Assembly: GCA_017854855.1 (NCBI GenBank)
Contig: JAFMGZ010000028.1
Span: forward strand, 1 to 48,182
DNA length: 48,182 bases
Reading direction: 5' to 3'
Source of the DNA: Sulfitobacter sp.
Lineage (GTDB): Bacteria > Pseudomonadota > Alphaproteobacteria > Rhodobacterales > Rhodobacteraceae
Part shown: in pieces, positions 33,731 to 42,080 of the stretch
Numbering within the stretch: position 1 is the first letter of the stretch
Layout of the letters: the number at the start of each line of letters is the position of its first letter
Position numbers and translations under genes: made by a program
The notes under the pieces: model-generated
What the model was told of the DNA's origin: nothing
What the model saw: the letters and a program-made list of their open reading frames with translations, nothing else
Databases searched by the model: none

Positions 33731-34939
33731 ATGAAACGCGTTGTGATCACCGGGGCCGGGACCATCAACGCGCTGGGTCTGTCCGTGCCAGAGACATTGT
33801 CCGCCATGCAAGAGGGCGTCTGCGGCATCGGTCCGCTGGACATTCGCGATGTGGAGCGTCTGCAAATCCAGATCGGCGGCCAGGTGCGCGGCTTTGAAGC
33901 CGAGGGGCGTTACAACCGGCAGCAGATCTCGCTTTATGACAGGTTTACCCAATTCACCCTCGCCGCCGCGCGCGAGGCTATTGCGCAGTCCGGCCTGACC
34001 TTTTCAGGAGAACTATCCGCCAGATCTGGCGTGGTTCTGGGCACTGCGGGGGGCGGGGTGTCGACCTGGGATGACAATTACCGCGCCGTCTACGAAGAGG
34101 GCAAAAACCGGGTGCATCCATTCGTGGTGCCCAAGCTGATGAACAACGCCGCCGCCAGCCATGTCAGCATGGAATGGAACCTCAAGGGTCCTTCCTTTAC
34201 GGTGTCCACGGCCTGTGCGTCGTCAAATCATGCGATGGCGCAGGCATTTTCCATGGTGCGCTCAGGCATGGCCCCGGCCATGGTAACGGGGGGATCGGAA
34301 AGCATGCTGTGCTTTGGCGGCGTCAAAGCCTGGGAAGGGCTGCGGGTCATGAGCCGCGATGCCTGCCGGCCCTTTTCGGCCAACCGCAACGGGATGGTGC
34401 AGGGCGAAGGTGCCGGCATCTTTGTGTTTGAGGAATACGAACATGCGCGCAAACGCGGCGCGGATATCCTGTGTGAGGTGATCGGCTTTGCCATGACCTC
34501 GGATGCCAGTGACATTGTGATGCCGTCCAAGGCGGGTGCTGCACGGGCGATGCAGGGTGCGCTGTCCGACGCGGGCGTGAACCCCGAAGACGTCACCTAT
34601 ATCAACGCCCACGGCACCGGCACGGCGGCCAATGACAAGACCGAATGCGCGGCGGTGGCGGATGTCTTTGGGCCGCATGCGGATAATCTGATGATCAGCT
34701 CGACAAAGGCGATGCATGGGCATCTGATTGGCGGAACAGGCGCGGTGGAATTGCTGGCCTGTATCATGGCGCTGCGGGACGGTGTGATCGCCCCGACCAT
34801 CGGCTATCAGGAACCCGATCCAGAATGTGCGCTGGACGTGGTCCCCAATGAGGCCCGCCGCGCGACTGTCAACGTAGCGCTGAGCAATGCCTTTGCCTTT
34901 GGCGGCATGAACGCCGTGATTGCATTGTGCAAGATCTAA
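33731..34939 (+). CDS. Beta-ketoacyl-ACP synthase (KAS II/FabF-like)
   Basis: The 402-residue condensing enzyme has Cys162 in TACASSN, the first His in NAHGTGTAANDKTE and the second in MHGHLIGGTGA, completing the Cys-His-His triad. The N-terminal VVITGAGTINALG is typical. It elongates acyl-ACP by two carbons. Being directly coupled to a distinct ACP and LpxD, it could make a special acyl chain for lipid A or another envelope lipid. Differences from housekeeping FabF, such as KAMHGHLIGG in place of KSMTGHLLGA, suggest a divergent subgroup. Confidence 0.92.
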   Translation: MKRVVITGAGTINALGLSVPETLSAMQEGVCGIGPLDIRDVERLQIQIGGQVRGFEAEGRYNRQQISLYDRFTQFTLAAAREAIAQSGLTFSGELSARSGVVLGTAGGGVSTWDDNYRAVYEEGKNRVHPFVVPKLMNNAAASHVSMEWNLKGPSFTVSTACASSNHAMAQAFSMVRSGMAPAMVTGGSESMLCFGGVKAWEGLRVMSRDACRPFSANRNGMVQGEGAGIFVFEEYEHARKRGADILCEVIGFAMTSDASDIVMPSKAGAARAMQGALSDAGVNPEDVTYINAHGTGTAANDKTECAAVADVFGPHADNLMISSTKAMHGHLIGGTGAVELLACIMALRDGVIAPTIGYQEPDPECALDVVPNEARRATVNVALSNAFAFGGMNAVIALCKI

Positions 34940-35012
34940 GGCGTTTCCCGGATGACCGGAAATATGACCTGCCCCTCAAGGCAATGAGGTTCCTGACGTC
35001 AGGCTGTGGCAC

Positions 35013-35038
35013 AAAAAAGGCCGCCCCAACGGGCGGCC
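35013..35038 (-). terminator. Rho-independent terminator of the ialB gene
   Basis: On the minus strand GGCCGCCC pairs with GGGCGGCC around a short GTTG loop and is followed by TTTTTT (35018-35013). It is 26 bp after the ialB stop. The plus-strand gene end at 34939 is close, so it may also block read-through from the KAS gene. Confidence 0.92.
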
Positions 35039-35063
35039 CATGTCGCAGCGCGTCAAAGCGCGA

Positions 35064-35699
35064 TTACTGTTCGATCACCGACACTTTGTCGTAGCTGGCA
35101 GTGAAGCCAGACAATGACACCGTCAGTTTCACCTGCTGGTCCGGCGCAATGGCGGGAATGATGGTGATCACCGCTTCGTTGCCGCGCTTGAAGGCGGCCA
35201 CGTCTGCCGGGGTCAGGCCCAGGCGGGCATAGCAGCCAACCGGGTTGCAAAAGGCGTAAGGATACCGGCGCGCCTTGCCACCATCGACAGCGATGGTCAG
35301 CTGTTGGGGCAGGGAAGTCTCAAGCGGTACAACGATTGTCGCGCCGGCTTCGGCCTTGCCGCCTTCTGGCAGACGGAACAACGAAACCTCGGCCACCGGG
35401 GCCCCCTGTCCATCGTCCAGCAGCTGATACATCTGACACGGATCTACCTCTTCTTCGGTCTTGATGCAGCGCATTTCCCATGCCCCGATCACTTCCTTGG
35501 TGTAGGGTTTGCCCAATTCTGGGTCCTTGTCCGCATCCTCGCCAAGGCTCAGTTGCTCTTCGATCTTGGCTGCATTGCCGGCGTCAGGCGTCGCTTGCTC
35601 TGTCGTGGGTTTTGTCGCTGTTGTCTGGGCGAACAGGGCCTGCGGTACACTCAGGGCCAATGCCGCGCAAATCGGCAGGGCCTTCAAAAATTTGCTCAT
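35064..35699 (-). CDS. Invasion-associated locus B (IalB) family protein
   Basis: The 211-residue secreted protein has a signal peptide (KFLKALPICAALALS, cleavage after LFAQ), a low-complexity Thr/Ala-rich linker and an IalB domain with WEMRCIKTEEEVDPCQMYQLLDD and the C-terminal YAFCNPVGCYARLGLT. Four cysteines in two pairs probably form disulfides. Similar proteins are common in alphaproteobacteria, most of them not pathogens; the role is unknown. The ATG at 35699 is chosen because the signal peptide begins there; the longer frame up to 35939 is upstream leader. A terminator follows the gene. Confidence 0.85.
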   Translation of the reverse strand: MSKFLKALPICAALALSVPQALFAQTTATKPTTEQATPDAGNAAKIEEQLSLGEDADKDPELGKPYTKEVIGAWEMRCIKTEEEVDPCQMYQLLDDGQGAPVAEVSLFRLPEGGKAEAGATIVVPLETSLPQQLTIAVDGGKARRYPYAFCNPVGCYARLGLTPADVAAFKRGNEAVITIIPAIAPDQQVKLTVSLSGFTASYDKVSVIEQ

Positions 35700-35841
35700 G
35701 TCTAATCCACATTTGTTGCTTTTGCGCCGTTTAGCACGACCGCAGGACATTGTCAGCGGAGATCCACAAAAAGTTGACGACGATCCGGCAAAGACCTGCC
35801 GACATCTGCATGGCGTGATGCAGGGCCGATGCGATATCCTG

Positions 35842-35911
35842 AAAACGAAAAAGAGGACGCAGTGCATCCTCTTTCCGATCTTTTTCTCCCCGTCGAACTG
35901 GGCCGACTTAT
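35842..35911 (-). ncRNA. Candidate small RNA or attenuated ialB leader
   Basis: On the minus strand a promoter-like pair (35946-35918) would start a transcript near 35911. It would run through a short region and end in a stem where AAAGAGGA pairs with TCCTCTTT (8 bp, loop 9), followed by TTCGTTTTC. The predicted product is about 70 nt. ialB starts 140 bp further on the same strand, so the RNA may instead be a leader with an attenuator. No coding sense was seen in it. Confidence 0.45.
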
Positions 35912-35917
35912 GCGCAG

Positions 35918-35946
35918 ACGTTACGAAAGCAAAGAGCACCCGTCAA
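35918..35946 (-). promoter_or_regulatory. Promoter-like sequence upstream of the candidate RNA
   Basis: TTGACG (35946-35941) and TAACGT (35923-35918) are separated by exactly 17 bp on the minus strand, giving a good sigma-70 fit at the -35 and a fair one at the -10. It would drive the candidate small RNA and possibly ialB. Confidence 0.55.
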
Positions 35947-36010
35947 CTGGATTTTTTTATAACGATTCCAGTGTAATATTCCCGAAAAATGTCGGATATC
36001 CACTGTCTGT

Positions 36011-36040
36011 GAAAAAGGGCCGCACCACAAGGGCGCGGCC
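36011..36040 (-). terminator. Terminator-like hairpin with no assigned upstream gene
   Basis: On the minus strand GGCCGC pairs with GCGGCC around an 11-base loop and is followed by CTTTTTC. No minus-strand gene ends here: the next upstream sequence is the intergenic stretch before the divergent HerA-like gene. It could end a short RNA read from about 36100 or stop antisense transcription from that gene. Confidence 0.5.
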
Positions 36041-36172
36041 AGTCTGACAGGGAGGAAATGCCCCACCCACAAAAGGACATATGTATGCGGGGCAATTACA
36101 CTATGGCATGCAAAGGTTAAGTTTGTATGCTTTGGAACAGTAAGACAATGACACCTCCGAAAGGGAGCAAAC

Positions 36173-37723
36173 GTGACAAATGATATCTTTATCGGGGGCG
36201 GCGGCAGCGACTATGCCACGGCGCAATTCCTGAACATCGGCTATGCGAACCGGCACGGGTTGATTGCGGGGGCGACAGGCACGGGCAAGACGGTCACGTT
36301 GCAAATCCTCGCGGAAAGCTTTTCAGCCGCAGGCGTGCCCGTGTTCCTGTCAGACGTCAAAGGTGACCTGTCCGGCCTCGCCAAATCCGGCAGCGCCGAC
36401 CACAAATTGCACGAGGCATTTACCAACCGTGCCCAGAAAATCGGGTTCACCGATTATACCTATGACGCCTTTCCCGTGACGTTCTGGGATCTCTACGGCA
36501 TCCAGGGCCACCCCGTGCGCACCACCGTGTCAGAGATGGGGCCGCTGTTGCTCTCGCAGCTTCTGGGCCTGAGCGAGGCGCAGGAGGGTATTTTGAACAT
36601 CGCATTCCGGGTGGCGGACGAAGACGGGCTGCCGCTGCTTGATCTCAAGGACCTGCAGGCGCTTTTGGTCTGGATCGGCGAAAACGCCAAGGACCTCGCG
36701 CTGCGTTATGGCAATGTCTCTGCCGCCTCTGTGGGCACAATCCAGCGCCGTCTGCTGGTGTTGGAAAACCAGGGTGCCGCAGACCTGTTCGGCGAACCTG
36801 CGCTGGCGCTGAGCGACCTGATGCGGACAGATGCGGATGGCCGCGGCGTGATCAACATCCTGGCCGCCGATCAGCTGATGGGAGCCCCCAAGCTTTACGC
36901 GACATTCCTGTTGTGGTTGCTCTCTGAACTCTTTGAGGAACTGCCCGAAGTGGGCGACCCCGATAAACCCAAGCTGGTGTTCTTCTTTGATGAGGCACAT
37001 CTGCTGTTTGACGATGCCCCCAAGGCCCTGGTCGACAAGGTCGAACAGGTGGCGCGCCTGATCCGCTCCAAGGGGGTGGGGGTGTATTTCATCACGCAAA
37101 ACCCGGCCGATGTCCCCGATGACATCCTTGGGCAATTGGGCAACCGGGTCCAACACGCGCTGCGGGCCTTCACCGCCAAGGACCGCAAGGAACTGCGGAT
37201 GGCCGCGGAAACCTACCGCGAGAACCCAAGGTTCGATACCGAAGAGGCGATCCGCGAGGTTGGCGTGGGCGAGGCGGTGACCTCCTTTTTGCAAAAGAAG
37301 GGCGTACCTGGAATTGTTGAGCGGACATTGATCCGGCCACCATCCTCCCATCTCGGCCCGATCGAGGACGCCGAGCGGTCGGCCTTGATGGCAGTCTCAC
37401 CAATGGCGGGCAAATATGACACCCGGCTGGACCGCGAATCCGCCTTCGAAATCCTGCGCAAACGCGCCGATGACGCCGCCGCCGCCGCGGCAAAGGCCGA
37501 AGCCGAGGCTGAAGAGGCAGAGACTCCCTCCTTGCGCGAATTCAACAACGCGCGCCGCTACGCAGGCAAGGGCGTGCCGCGCTCCACGTCCCGCACACCG
37601 GCCCGCAAGCCGCAAGACAGCTTTGGCTCGGCCATGGCGCAGGTCGTGATCAAGGAACTCAAAGGCACAACGGGCCGCCGCATCGTCCGTGGCATCCTTG
37701 GCGGTCTGTTCAAGGGCCGCTAA
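36173..37723 (+). CDS. HerA-like ATPase (DUF853/YjgR family)
   Basis: The 516-residue protein is an ATPase of the HerA/FtsK superfamily. Walker A ATGTGKT lies at about residues 35-41, Walker B is [13 protein letters not shown], and [18 protein letters not shown] and [15 protein letters not shown] are sensor/arginine-finger regions typical of DUF853. The C-terminal part is Ala/Glu-rich coiled coil (about 425-455) and basic, ending with a GLFKGR tail. The role is unknown; DNA translocation or membrane trafficking is inferred. The GTG start at 36173 follows AAAGGGAG. The 10-bp sequence GGGCCGCTAA is duplicated across the stop codon. Confidence 0.85.
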   Translation: MTNDIFIGGGGSDYATAQFLNIGYANRHGLIAGATGTGKTVTLQILAESFSAAGVPVFLSDVKGDLSGLAKSGSADHKLHEAFTNRAQKIGFTDYTYDAFPVTFWDLYGIQGHPVRTTVSEMGPLLLSQLLGLSEAQEGILNIAFRVADEDGLPLLDLKDLQALLVWIGENAKDLALRYGNVSAASVGTIQRRLLVLENQGAADLFGEPALALSDLMRTDADGRGVINILAADQLMGAPKLYATFLLWLLSELFEELPEVGDPDKPKLVFFFDEAHLLFDDAPKALVDKVEQVARLIRSKGVGVYFITQNPADVPDDILGQLGNRVQHALRAFTAKDRKELRMAAETYRENPRFDTEEAIREVGVGEAVTSFLQKKGVPGIVERTLIRPPSSHLGPIEDAERSALMAVSPMAGKYDTRLDRESAFEILRKRADDAAAAAAKAEAEAEEAETPSLREFNNARRYAGKGVPRSTSRTPARKPQDSFGSAMAQVVIKELKGTTGRRIVRGILGGLFKGR

Positions 37724-37739
37724 GGGCCGCTAAGCCAAA

Positions 37740-37785
37740 GGGGCACCGCGATCAAATCGCAGTGCCCCTCTTTCATCTCTTTTTG
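37740..37785 (+). terminator. Terminator of the HerA-like gene
   Basis: GGGGCAC (37740-37746) pairs with GTGCCCC (37762-37768), with an inner GCGAT/ATCGC pairing, followed by TCTTTCATCTCTTTTT. The weakly T-rich tail overlaps the third copy of the repeat element read from the minus strand, where livM ends. Confidence 0.8.
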
Positions 37786-37822
37786 GCTATAAATACCTTG
37801 CGCCCGCCCTCGGCCGGGCCGA
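37771..37822 (-). repeat. 3'-gene repeat element, copy 3 (diverged)
   Basis: Read on the minus strand it contains AAGGTATTTATAGCCAAAAA followed by GAGATGAAAG, matching the core of the other two copies (GAGGTATTT, GCCAAAAAGAGGGAAG). It is preceded by the palindromic TCGGCC/GGCCGA stem. It follows the livM stop (37841) within 19 bp and in the livM direction. The stem differs fully from copies 1 and 2. Confidence 0.55.
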
Positions 37823-37840
37823 CCCTGTGCTCAGAAAACA

Positions 37841-39145
37841 CTACTTCTCCGGTATCAATCCGCGCGGGCTGAACCGCAGCACCAACAACAGCACCATCCC
37901 CATGGTCAACAGTCGCATATGTGCCGCAGACTCGATCAGATGGGCTTTCAACGCGGATCCATCCGCCATGCCAGCGGTAATCACGTTCATCAACCACAGG
38001 CCCATCGGTTCTACCTGAACCCATAAGAACCAGATCAGGAAGCCGCCCAGCACCGAGCCCAGGTTGTTGCCCGATCCGCCCACGATCACCATCACCCAGA
38101 CCAGGAAGGTAAACCGCAAAGGCTGATAACTGCCGGGCGTCAACTGGCTGTCCATCGTGGTCATCATCGCGCCTGCAATGCCGCAAATGGCAGAGCCCAG
38201 GACAAAGACCTGCAAATGTCGGGCGGTGACGTCCTTGCCCATCGCTTCGGCGGCGACTTCATTGTCGCGGATCGCGCGCAGCATCCGGCCCCAGGGCGAA
38301 TGCAGGGCGCGCTGCGCCATCCACATCAGCACCAGCAGCACGGCGGCAAAAAGCGCGATATAGCAGATCTTGACCCAAAGGGTGGAACCTTCGACGGGAT
38401 CAAACCCAAGACTGGCTGCGCGTTCCACAAAGGCTGGGTTGTTCTGCAGATCGATTTCATAAGGCACCGGACGCGGCACGCCGATCACGTTTTTCACCCC
38501 GCGCGTCAGCCAGTCCTCGTTCTTGAGCACGGCGATGATGATCTCGGCGATCCCCAAAGTGGCAATCGCCAGATAATCGGAGCGCAGCCCCAGGGCGGTC
38601 TTGCCGATCACCCATGCCGCAGCGGCTGCAAACAGGCCCCCCACGGGCCATGCCAGCAGCACAGGCAAACCAAGCCCGCCCAGAAAACCGGTCTGCGCGG
38701 GATTGATCTCTTCGATCCGCTCAACCGATGGGTCCAGCAGCGCGCGGAACAGGAAAAAGCCCGCCACCAGAACAACAATAACAAGGATGTTGCGCTGCCA
38801 GCCGGGCTGCATCCGCTTCATGATCTGTATGACCAACAGAACCGTGCCTGCGCCCAGCAGCAAGGCACTGACAACACCAAGGCCCCCGGCCTGGAACGCG
38901 CCTTCGGTGGGGGGCACGCCGATCAGAACAGCCGCCAGACCGCCAAGCGCCACAAACCCCATGATCCCCACATTGAACAGCCCCGCAAAGCCCCATTGCA
39001 GGTTTACCCCCAACGCCATGATCGACGAAATCAGCCCCATTGCCACGATCAGCAGTGCAGAGTTCCAGCTTTGTTGAAAGCCGACGCTCATGATCAATAG
39101 CGCCACGATGCCAAAGAGCAGTGTGTTTTTCATTGTCTCGTTCAT
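37841..39145 (-). CDS. livM: Branched-chain amino acid ABC transporter permease LivM
   Basis: The 434-residue inner-membrane protein has about ten predicted helices and the LivM signatures: NLQWGFAGLFNVGIMGFVALGG near the N terminus, GLRSDYLAIATLGIAEII, and the EAA-like coupling segment RAIRDNEVAAEAMGKDVTARHLQVFVLGS. It pairs with LivH to form the transmembrane channel for branched-chain or other amino acids. Its ATG overlaps the livH stop (ATGA), showing coupling. The repeat element at 37771-37822 follows its stop. Confidence 0.93.
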   Translation of the reverse strand: MNETMKNTLLFGIVALLIMSVGFQQSWNSALLIVAMGLISSIMALGVNLQWGFAGLFNVGIMGFVALGGLAAVLIGVPPTEGAFQAGGLGVVSALLLGAGTVLLVIQIMKRMQPGWQRNILVIVVLVAGFFLFRALLDPSVERIEEINPAQTGFLGGLGLPVLLAWPVGGLFAAAAAWVIGKTALGLRSDYLAIATLGIAEIIIAVLKNEDWLTRGVKNVIGVPRPVPYEIDLQNNPAFVERAASLGFDPVEGSTLWVKICYIALFAAVLLVLMWMAQRALHSPWGRMLRAIRDNEVAAEAMGKDVTARHLQVFVLGSAICGIAGAMMTTMDSQLTPGSYQPLRFTFLVWVMVIVGGSGNNLGSVLGGFLIWFLWVQVEPMGLWLMNVITAGMADGSALKAHLIESAAHMRLLTMGMVLLLVLRFSPRGLIPEK

Positions 39146-40152
39146 ACCGATTGCCCCTTGAACAGCCCCGTTGGTTTGAACAGCAGCACGATCAGCAGGA
39201 TCACGAAACTGACCGCGAATTTATAATCTGTGCTCAGCAATTGCACGAGCCCGTTGGGCTCCAAACTCTCTGGCATCAGATAGACAAGTATCTTTTTCCA
39301 GGCATAGGTGATCGTCACTTCGGAAAACGCGATGACAAAGCCGCCGGCGATTGCGCCAATCGGGTTGCCCAGCCCGCCCACGATGGCGCTTGCGAAAATG
39401 GGCAGCAGCAGTTGGAAATAGGTGAAGGGTTTGAATGACTTGTCCAAACCATACAGCACACCTGCGATGGTTGCCAATGTGGCCACGATCATCCATGTGA
39501 TCATGACGACCCGCTCGGGGTTGATGCCCGAAAGCAGCGCCAGATCCTCATTGTCCGAATAGGCGCGCATGGATTTGCCCGCACGGGTCCGGTTCAGGAA
39601 CCAAAACAGCAGCGCCACGACGATGATGGCGGTGATGATGGTAATGCCTTGGGTGGTTTTGAACGAAAGACCTTCATCCAGTCCGGTTGCCGTCTTGAAT
39701 TCACGCGCCGAGATGATGAAGCGTTCCCCGTCAAAGAAGTTCTGGTCATCCGCCCCGATGATGAAACGCGTCACACCGTTGTAGATAAAGGTGATGCCCA
39801 GGCTGACGATCACCAGAATGACCGGCTTTGCCTTTTTGACCCGGTAGAATTTATACACGGTTCTATCGGTGAACAGCAGCAGGCCAATGGCAAACAGGAT
39901 GCCAAAGGGCAGGGCAAGCAGAGCGGTGGGTAAAGGTCCCAGGCTCAGGCCCCAGCTTTGGAACAGCCAGGTCATCAGAACGGTGGCCATCGCCCCTAGC
40001 GCCATGGTGTCGCCATGGGCAAAATTCGAGAACCGCAAGATGCCGTAGACCAGCGTCACCCCCAGGGCCCCCAGCGCCAGCTGCGACCCGTAAGCGATGC
40101 CTGGGATCAAGACGTAGTTTGCAAGTGCGACGATTGCGTTGAGAAAATCCAT
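39142..40152 (-). CDS. livH: Branched-chain amino acid ABC transporter permease LivH
   Basis: The 336-residue permease has about eight helices. Typical LivH marks are GSQLALGALGVTLVYGILR and NFAHGDTMALGA near the N terminus, and the cytosolic coupling region KSMRAYSDNEDLALLSGINPERVVMITW. It partners LivM. It begins 3 bp after livF and its stop overlaps livM, so the permeases and ATPase are one transcript. Substrate specificity is not readable from the permease; in this family it ranges from leucine to amides and urea. Confidence 0.93.
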   Translation of the reverse strand: MDFLNAIVALANYVLIPGIAYGSQLALGALGVTLVYGILRFSNFAHGDTMALGAMATVLMTWLFQSWGLSLGPLPTALLALPFGILFAIGLLLFTDRTVYKFYRVKKAKPVILVIVSLGITFIYNGVTRFIIGADDQNFFDGERFIISAREFKTATGLDEGLSFKTTQGITIITAIIVVALLFWFLNRTRAGKSMRAYSDNEDLALLSGINPERVVMITWMIVATLATIAGVLYGLDKSFKPFTYFQLLLPIFASAIVGGLGNPIGAIAGGFVIAFSEVTITYAWKKILVYLMPESLEPNGLVQLLSTDYKFAVSFVILLIVLLFKPTGLFKGQSV

Positions 40153-40155
40153 CGC

Positions 40156-40974
40156 TTAACCCCCCAAGAACGATTTGCGGACTTCCGGGTCAGCCAGAAG
40201 TTCCTTGCCAGTGCCGGTATAAGCATTGGCACCCTGCACCAGAACATACCCTTTATCCGCGATTTCAAGCGCTTGACGGGCGTTCTGTTCCACCATGAGA
40301 ATGGGAATGCCGGTGCGCGCGACCTCGATGATCCGGTCAAACAATTCATCCATCACAATGGGCGAAACACCCGCTGTGGGTTCGTCCAGCATCAAGACTT
40401 TGGGTTTTGTCATCAAGGCGCGGCCCACGGCGACCTGTTGGCGCTGCCCGCCCGACAGCTCTCCTGCCGCCTGATAGCGTTTGTCTTTCAGGATCGGGAA
40501 CAGATCATAGACCTGTGCCATGGTATCGCTGAAATCATCGGTGCGGATAAAGGCCCCCATCTCGAGGTTTTCCTCGACTGTCATCGAGGTAAAGATGTTC
40601 GATGTTTGCGGCACGAAACCCATCCCCTTGGCCACCCGCGCTTGCGGCGACAGATCTGTGATGTCCTCTCCGTCCAGCCGCACATGGCCCTTGCGCATAT
40701 CAAGCATGCCAAAGACCGCTTTCATGCCGGTGGATTTGCCGGCACCATTGGGGCCGACGATCACAGCGATTTCGCCCTTGTCCACCGCGATCGTGCAATC
40801 ATGCAGAATGTCGGGCCCGTTGCCATAGCCCGCCGTCATCCCATCCCCGATCAGGAAGGGACCGCCGGGAGATGGAAAGCTGGTATCGCCGCGCGTGGGT
40901 ATCTCGCTGCCCATCCCTTTGGGGTTGGTGATCGAGATGTCCTTGTTGCCGCGGTCTCCGTAGGGATCGCTCAT
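40156..40974 (-). CDS. livF: Branched-chain amino acid ABC transporter ATP-binding protein LivF
   Basis: The 272-residue ATPase has Walker A GPNGAGKST, the signature LSGGQRQQVAVGRAL, Walker B VLMLDEPTAG and the His-switch-like MVEQN segment, matching LivF. It carries about 35 extra N-terminal residues (SDPYGDRGNKDISITNPKGM, acidic/Gly-rich) compared with the usual 235-residue family length. AGAGGAC precedes the ATG at 40974, supporting that start. It is separated from livG by 184 bp, so the two ATPases are not tightly coupled. Confidence 0.93.
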   Translation of the reverse strand: MSDPYGDRGNKDISITNPKGMGSEIPTRGDTSFPSPGGPFLIGDGMTAGYGNGPDILHDCTIAVDKGEIAVIVGPNGAGKSTGMKAVFGMLDMRKGHVRLDGEDITDLSPQARVAKGMGFVPQTSNIFTSMTVEENLEMGAFIRTDDFSDTMAQVYDLFPILKDKRYQAAGELSGGQRQQVAVGRALMTKPKVLMLDEPTAGVSPIVMDELFDRIIEVARTGIPILMVEQNARQALEIADKGYVLVQGANAYTGTGKELLADPEVRKSFLGG

Positions 40975-41158
40975 CTTTGTCCTCTTTTCTTCATTCTGAC
41001 CCGATTGGGGCGTGATCCGGTAGGGCATGGTTGGCCCGGCATGAACGATGCGCTGCGTGGTGCAAGGGGCCAGACACTATGGCAGGGCTGGTTGCTGGCC
41101 TGCGTCGTTCGGGGCAGGGTCTGTGCTGCTTCCAAAACGATGCCGCACATGCCGGGTC

Positions 41159-41962
41159 TCATGCGCCCACCTGATCCTTGTTCTTGAGGCCGGTGCCCAG
41201 ATAGGCTTCGATCACCTGCTCATTGGCCTTGATCTCGGCCAGGGTGCCTTCGGCCAATACCCGGCCCTCGGCCATGCAAATGACCGGGTCACACAGACGG
41301 CCGATGAAATCCATGTCATGCTCAATCACGACAAAGGTGTAGCCACGTTCCTGGTTCAGGCGGATGATCGCATCGCCGATGGTGTTGAGCAGCGTGCGGT
41401 TCACGCCCGCCCCCACTTCGTCAAGAAAGACGATCTTGGCATCGACCATCATCGTGCGGCCCAGCTCAAGCAGCTTTTTCTGGCCGCCGGAAATCTGACC
41501 GGCTTTTTGGTCTGACAGATGTTCGATGGTCAGGAATTCAAGCACCTCATCGGCCTTGGCCTTGAGCGCGCGTTCTTCGTCCGCGATGCGCTTGCGGCCG
41601 AACCAGGTGTTCCACAGGGTTTCGCCGGATTGACCGCCGGGCACCATCATCAGGTTCTCGCGGCAGGACATGGAGTGGAATTCATGCGCAATCTGGAAGG
41701 TCCGCAGCAGCCCCTTGTGAAACAGGTCATGGGGCGGCACCCCGGTGATGTTCTCACCATCCATATAGACACTGCCCGAGGTCGGTTTCAGCACGCCCGC
41801 GATCACATTGAACAGTGTGGTTTTACCCGCGCCATTCGGCCCGATCAGCCCCGTGATGGAGCCACGGTCAATGGTCAGACTTGCCCCATCCACCGCATGA
41901 AATCCGCCGAAATGCTTATGCAGATCGTCCACGACGATCATGTGCTCTTCAGAGTGCACCAT
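41159..41962 (-). CDS. livG: Branched-chain amino acid ABC transporter ATP-binding protein LivG
   Basis: The 267-residue ATPase has Walker A GPNGAGKTTLFN, the signature ISGGQKKLLELGRTMM, Walker B KIVFLDEVGAG (Glu then Val instead of the usual Pro-Thr), and the LivG-typical FVVIEHDMDFIGRLCD. LLRTFQIAHEFHSMS is the Q-loop region. Two starts are possible, 41962 and 41941; GGGGAT supports the first and GAAGAG the second. The 184-bp gap to livF and the hairpin upstream allow separate control from the binding protein. Confidence 0.93.
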   Translation of the reverse strand: MVHSEEHMIVVDDLHKHFGGFHAVDGASLTIDRGSITGLIGPNGAGKTTLFNVIAGVLKPTSGSVYMDGENITGVPPHDLFHKGLLRTFQIAHEFHSMSCRENLMMVPGGQSGETLWNTWFGRKRIADEERALKAKADEVLEFLTIEHLSDQKAGQISGGQKKLLELGRTMMVDAKIVFLDEVGAGVNRTLLNTIGDAIIRLNQERGYTFVVIEHDMDFIGRLCDPVICMAEGRVLAEGTLAEIKANEQVIEAYLGTGLKNKDQVGA

Positions 41963-42001
41963 TTGTTCATCCCCGTTCCCGGCAATCGTGCCGGATGATC
42001 A

Positions 42002-42029
42002 TTTTGATCTTATCGTTTTGATCTTATCG
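42002..42029. repeat. 14-bp tandem repeat between livJ and livG
   Basis: TTTTGATCTTATCG occurs twice head to tail with no spacer, between the livG start and the hairpin at 42035-42063. It may be a recent duplication or a protein-binding array. Confidence 0.8.
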
Positions 42030-42034
42030 TATAA

Positions 42035-42063
42035 ATACAGCCCGCACTGGGGCGGGCTGTATC
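42035..42063 (-). terminator. Intercistronic hairpin between the binding protein and livG
   Basis: ATACAGCCCGC pairs with GCGGGCTGTAT around a short loop, 18 bp after the binding-protein stop. On the minus strand it is followed by TTTATACG, a short T-rich tail. It should weaken read-through to livGFHM and protect the binding-protein mRNA, giving excess periplasmic receptor. Confidence 0.75.
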
Positions 42064-42080
42064 ATGGTCTATCGGACGTC

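Noticed and set aside
37714..37733. 10-bp duplication GGGCCGCTAA at the end of the HerA-like gene
   Set aside because: Too short and simply positioned across the stop codon; it gives a second stop-like triplet but no evident function, so noted only in the gene entry.
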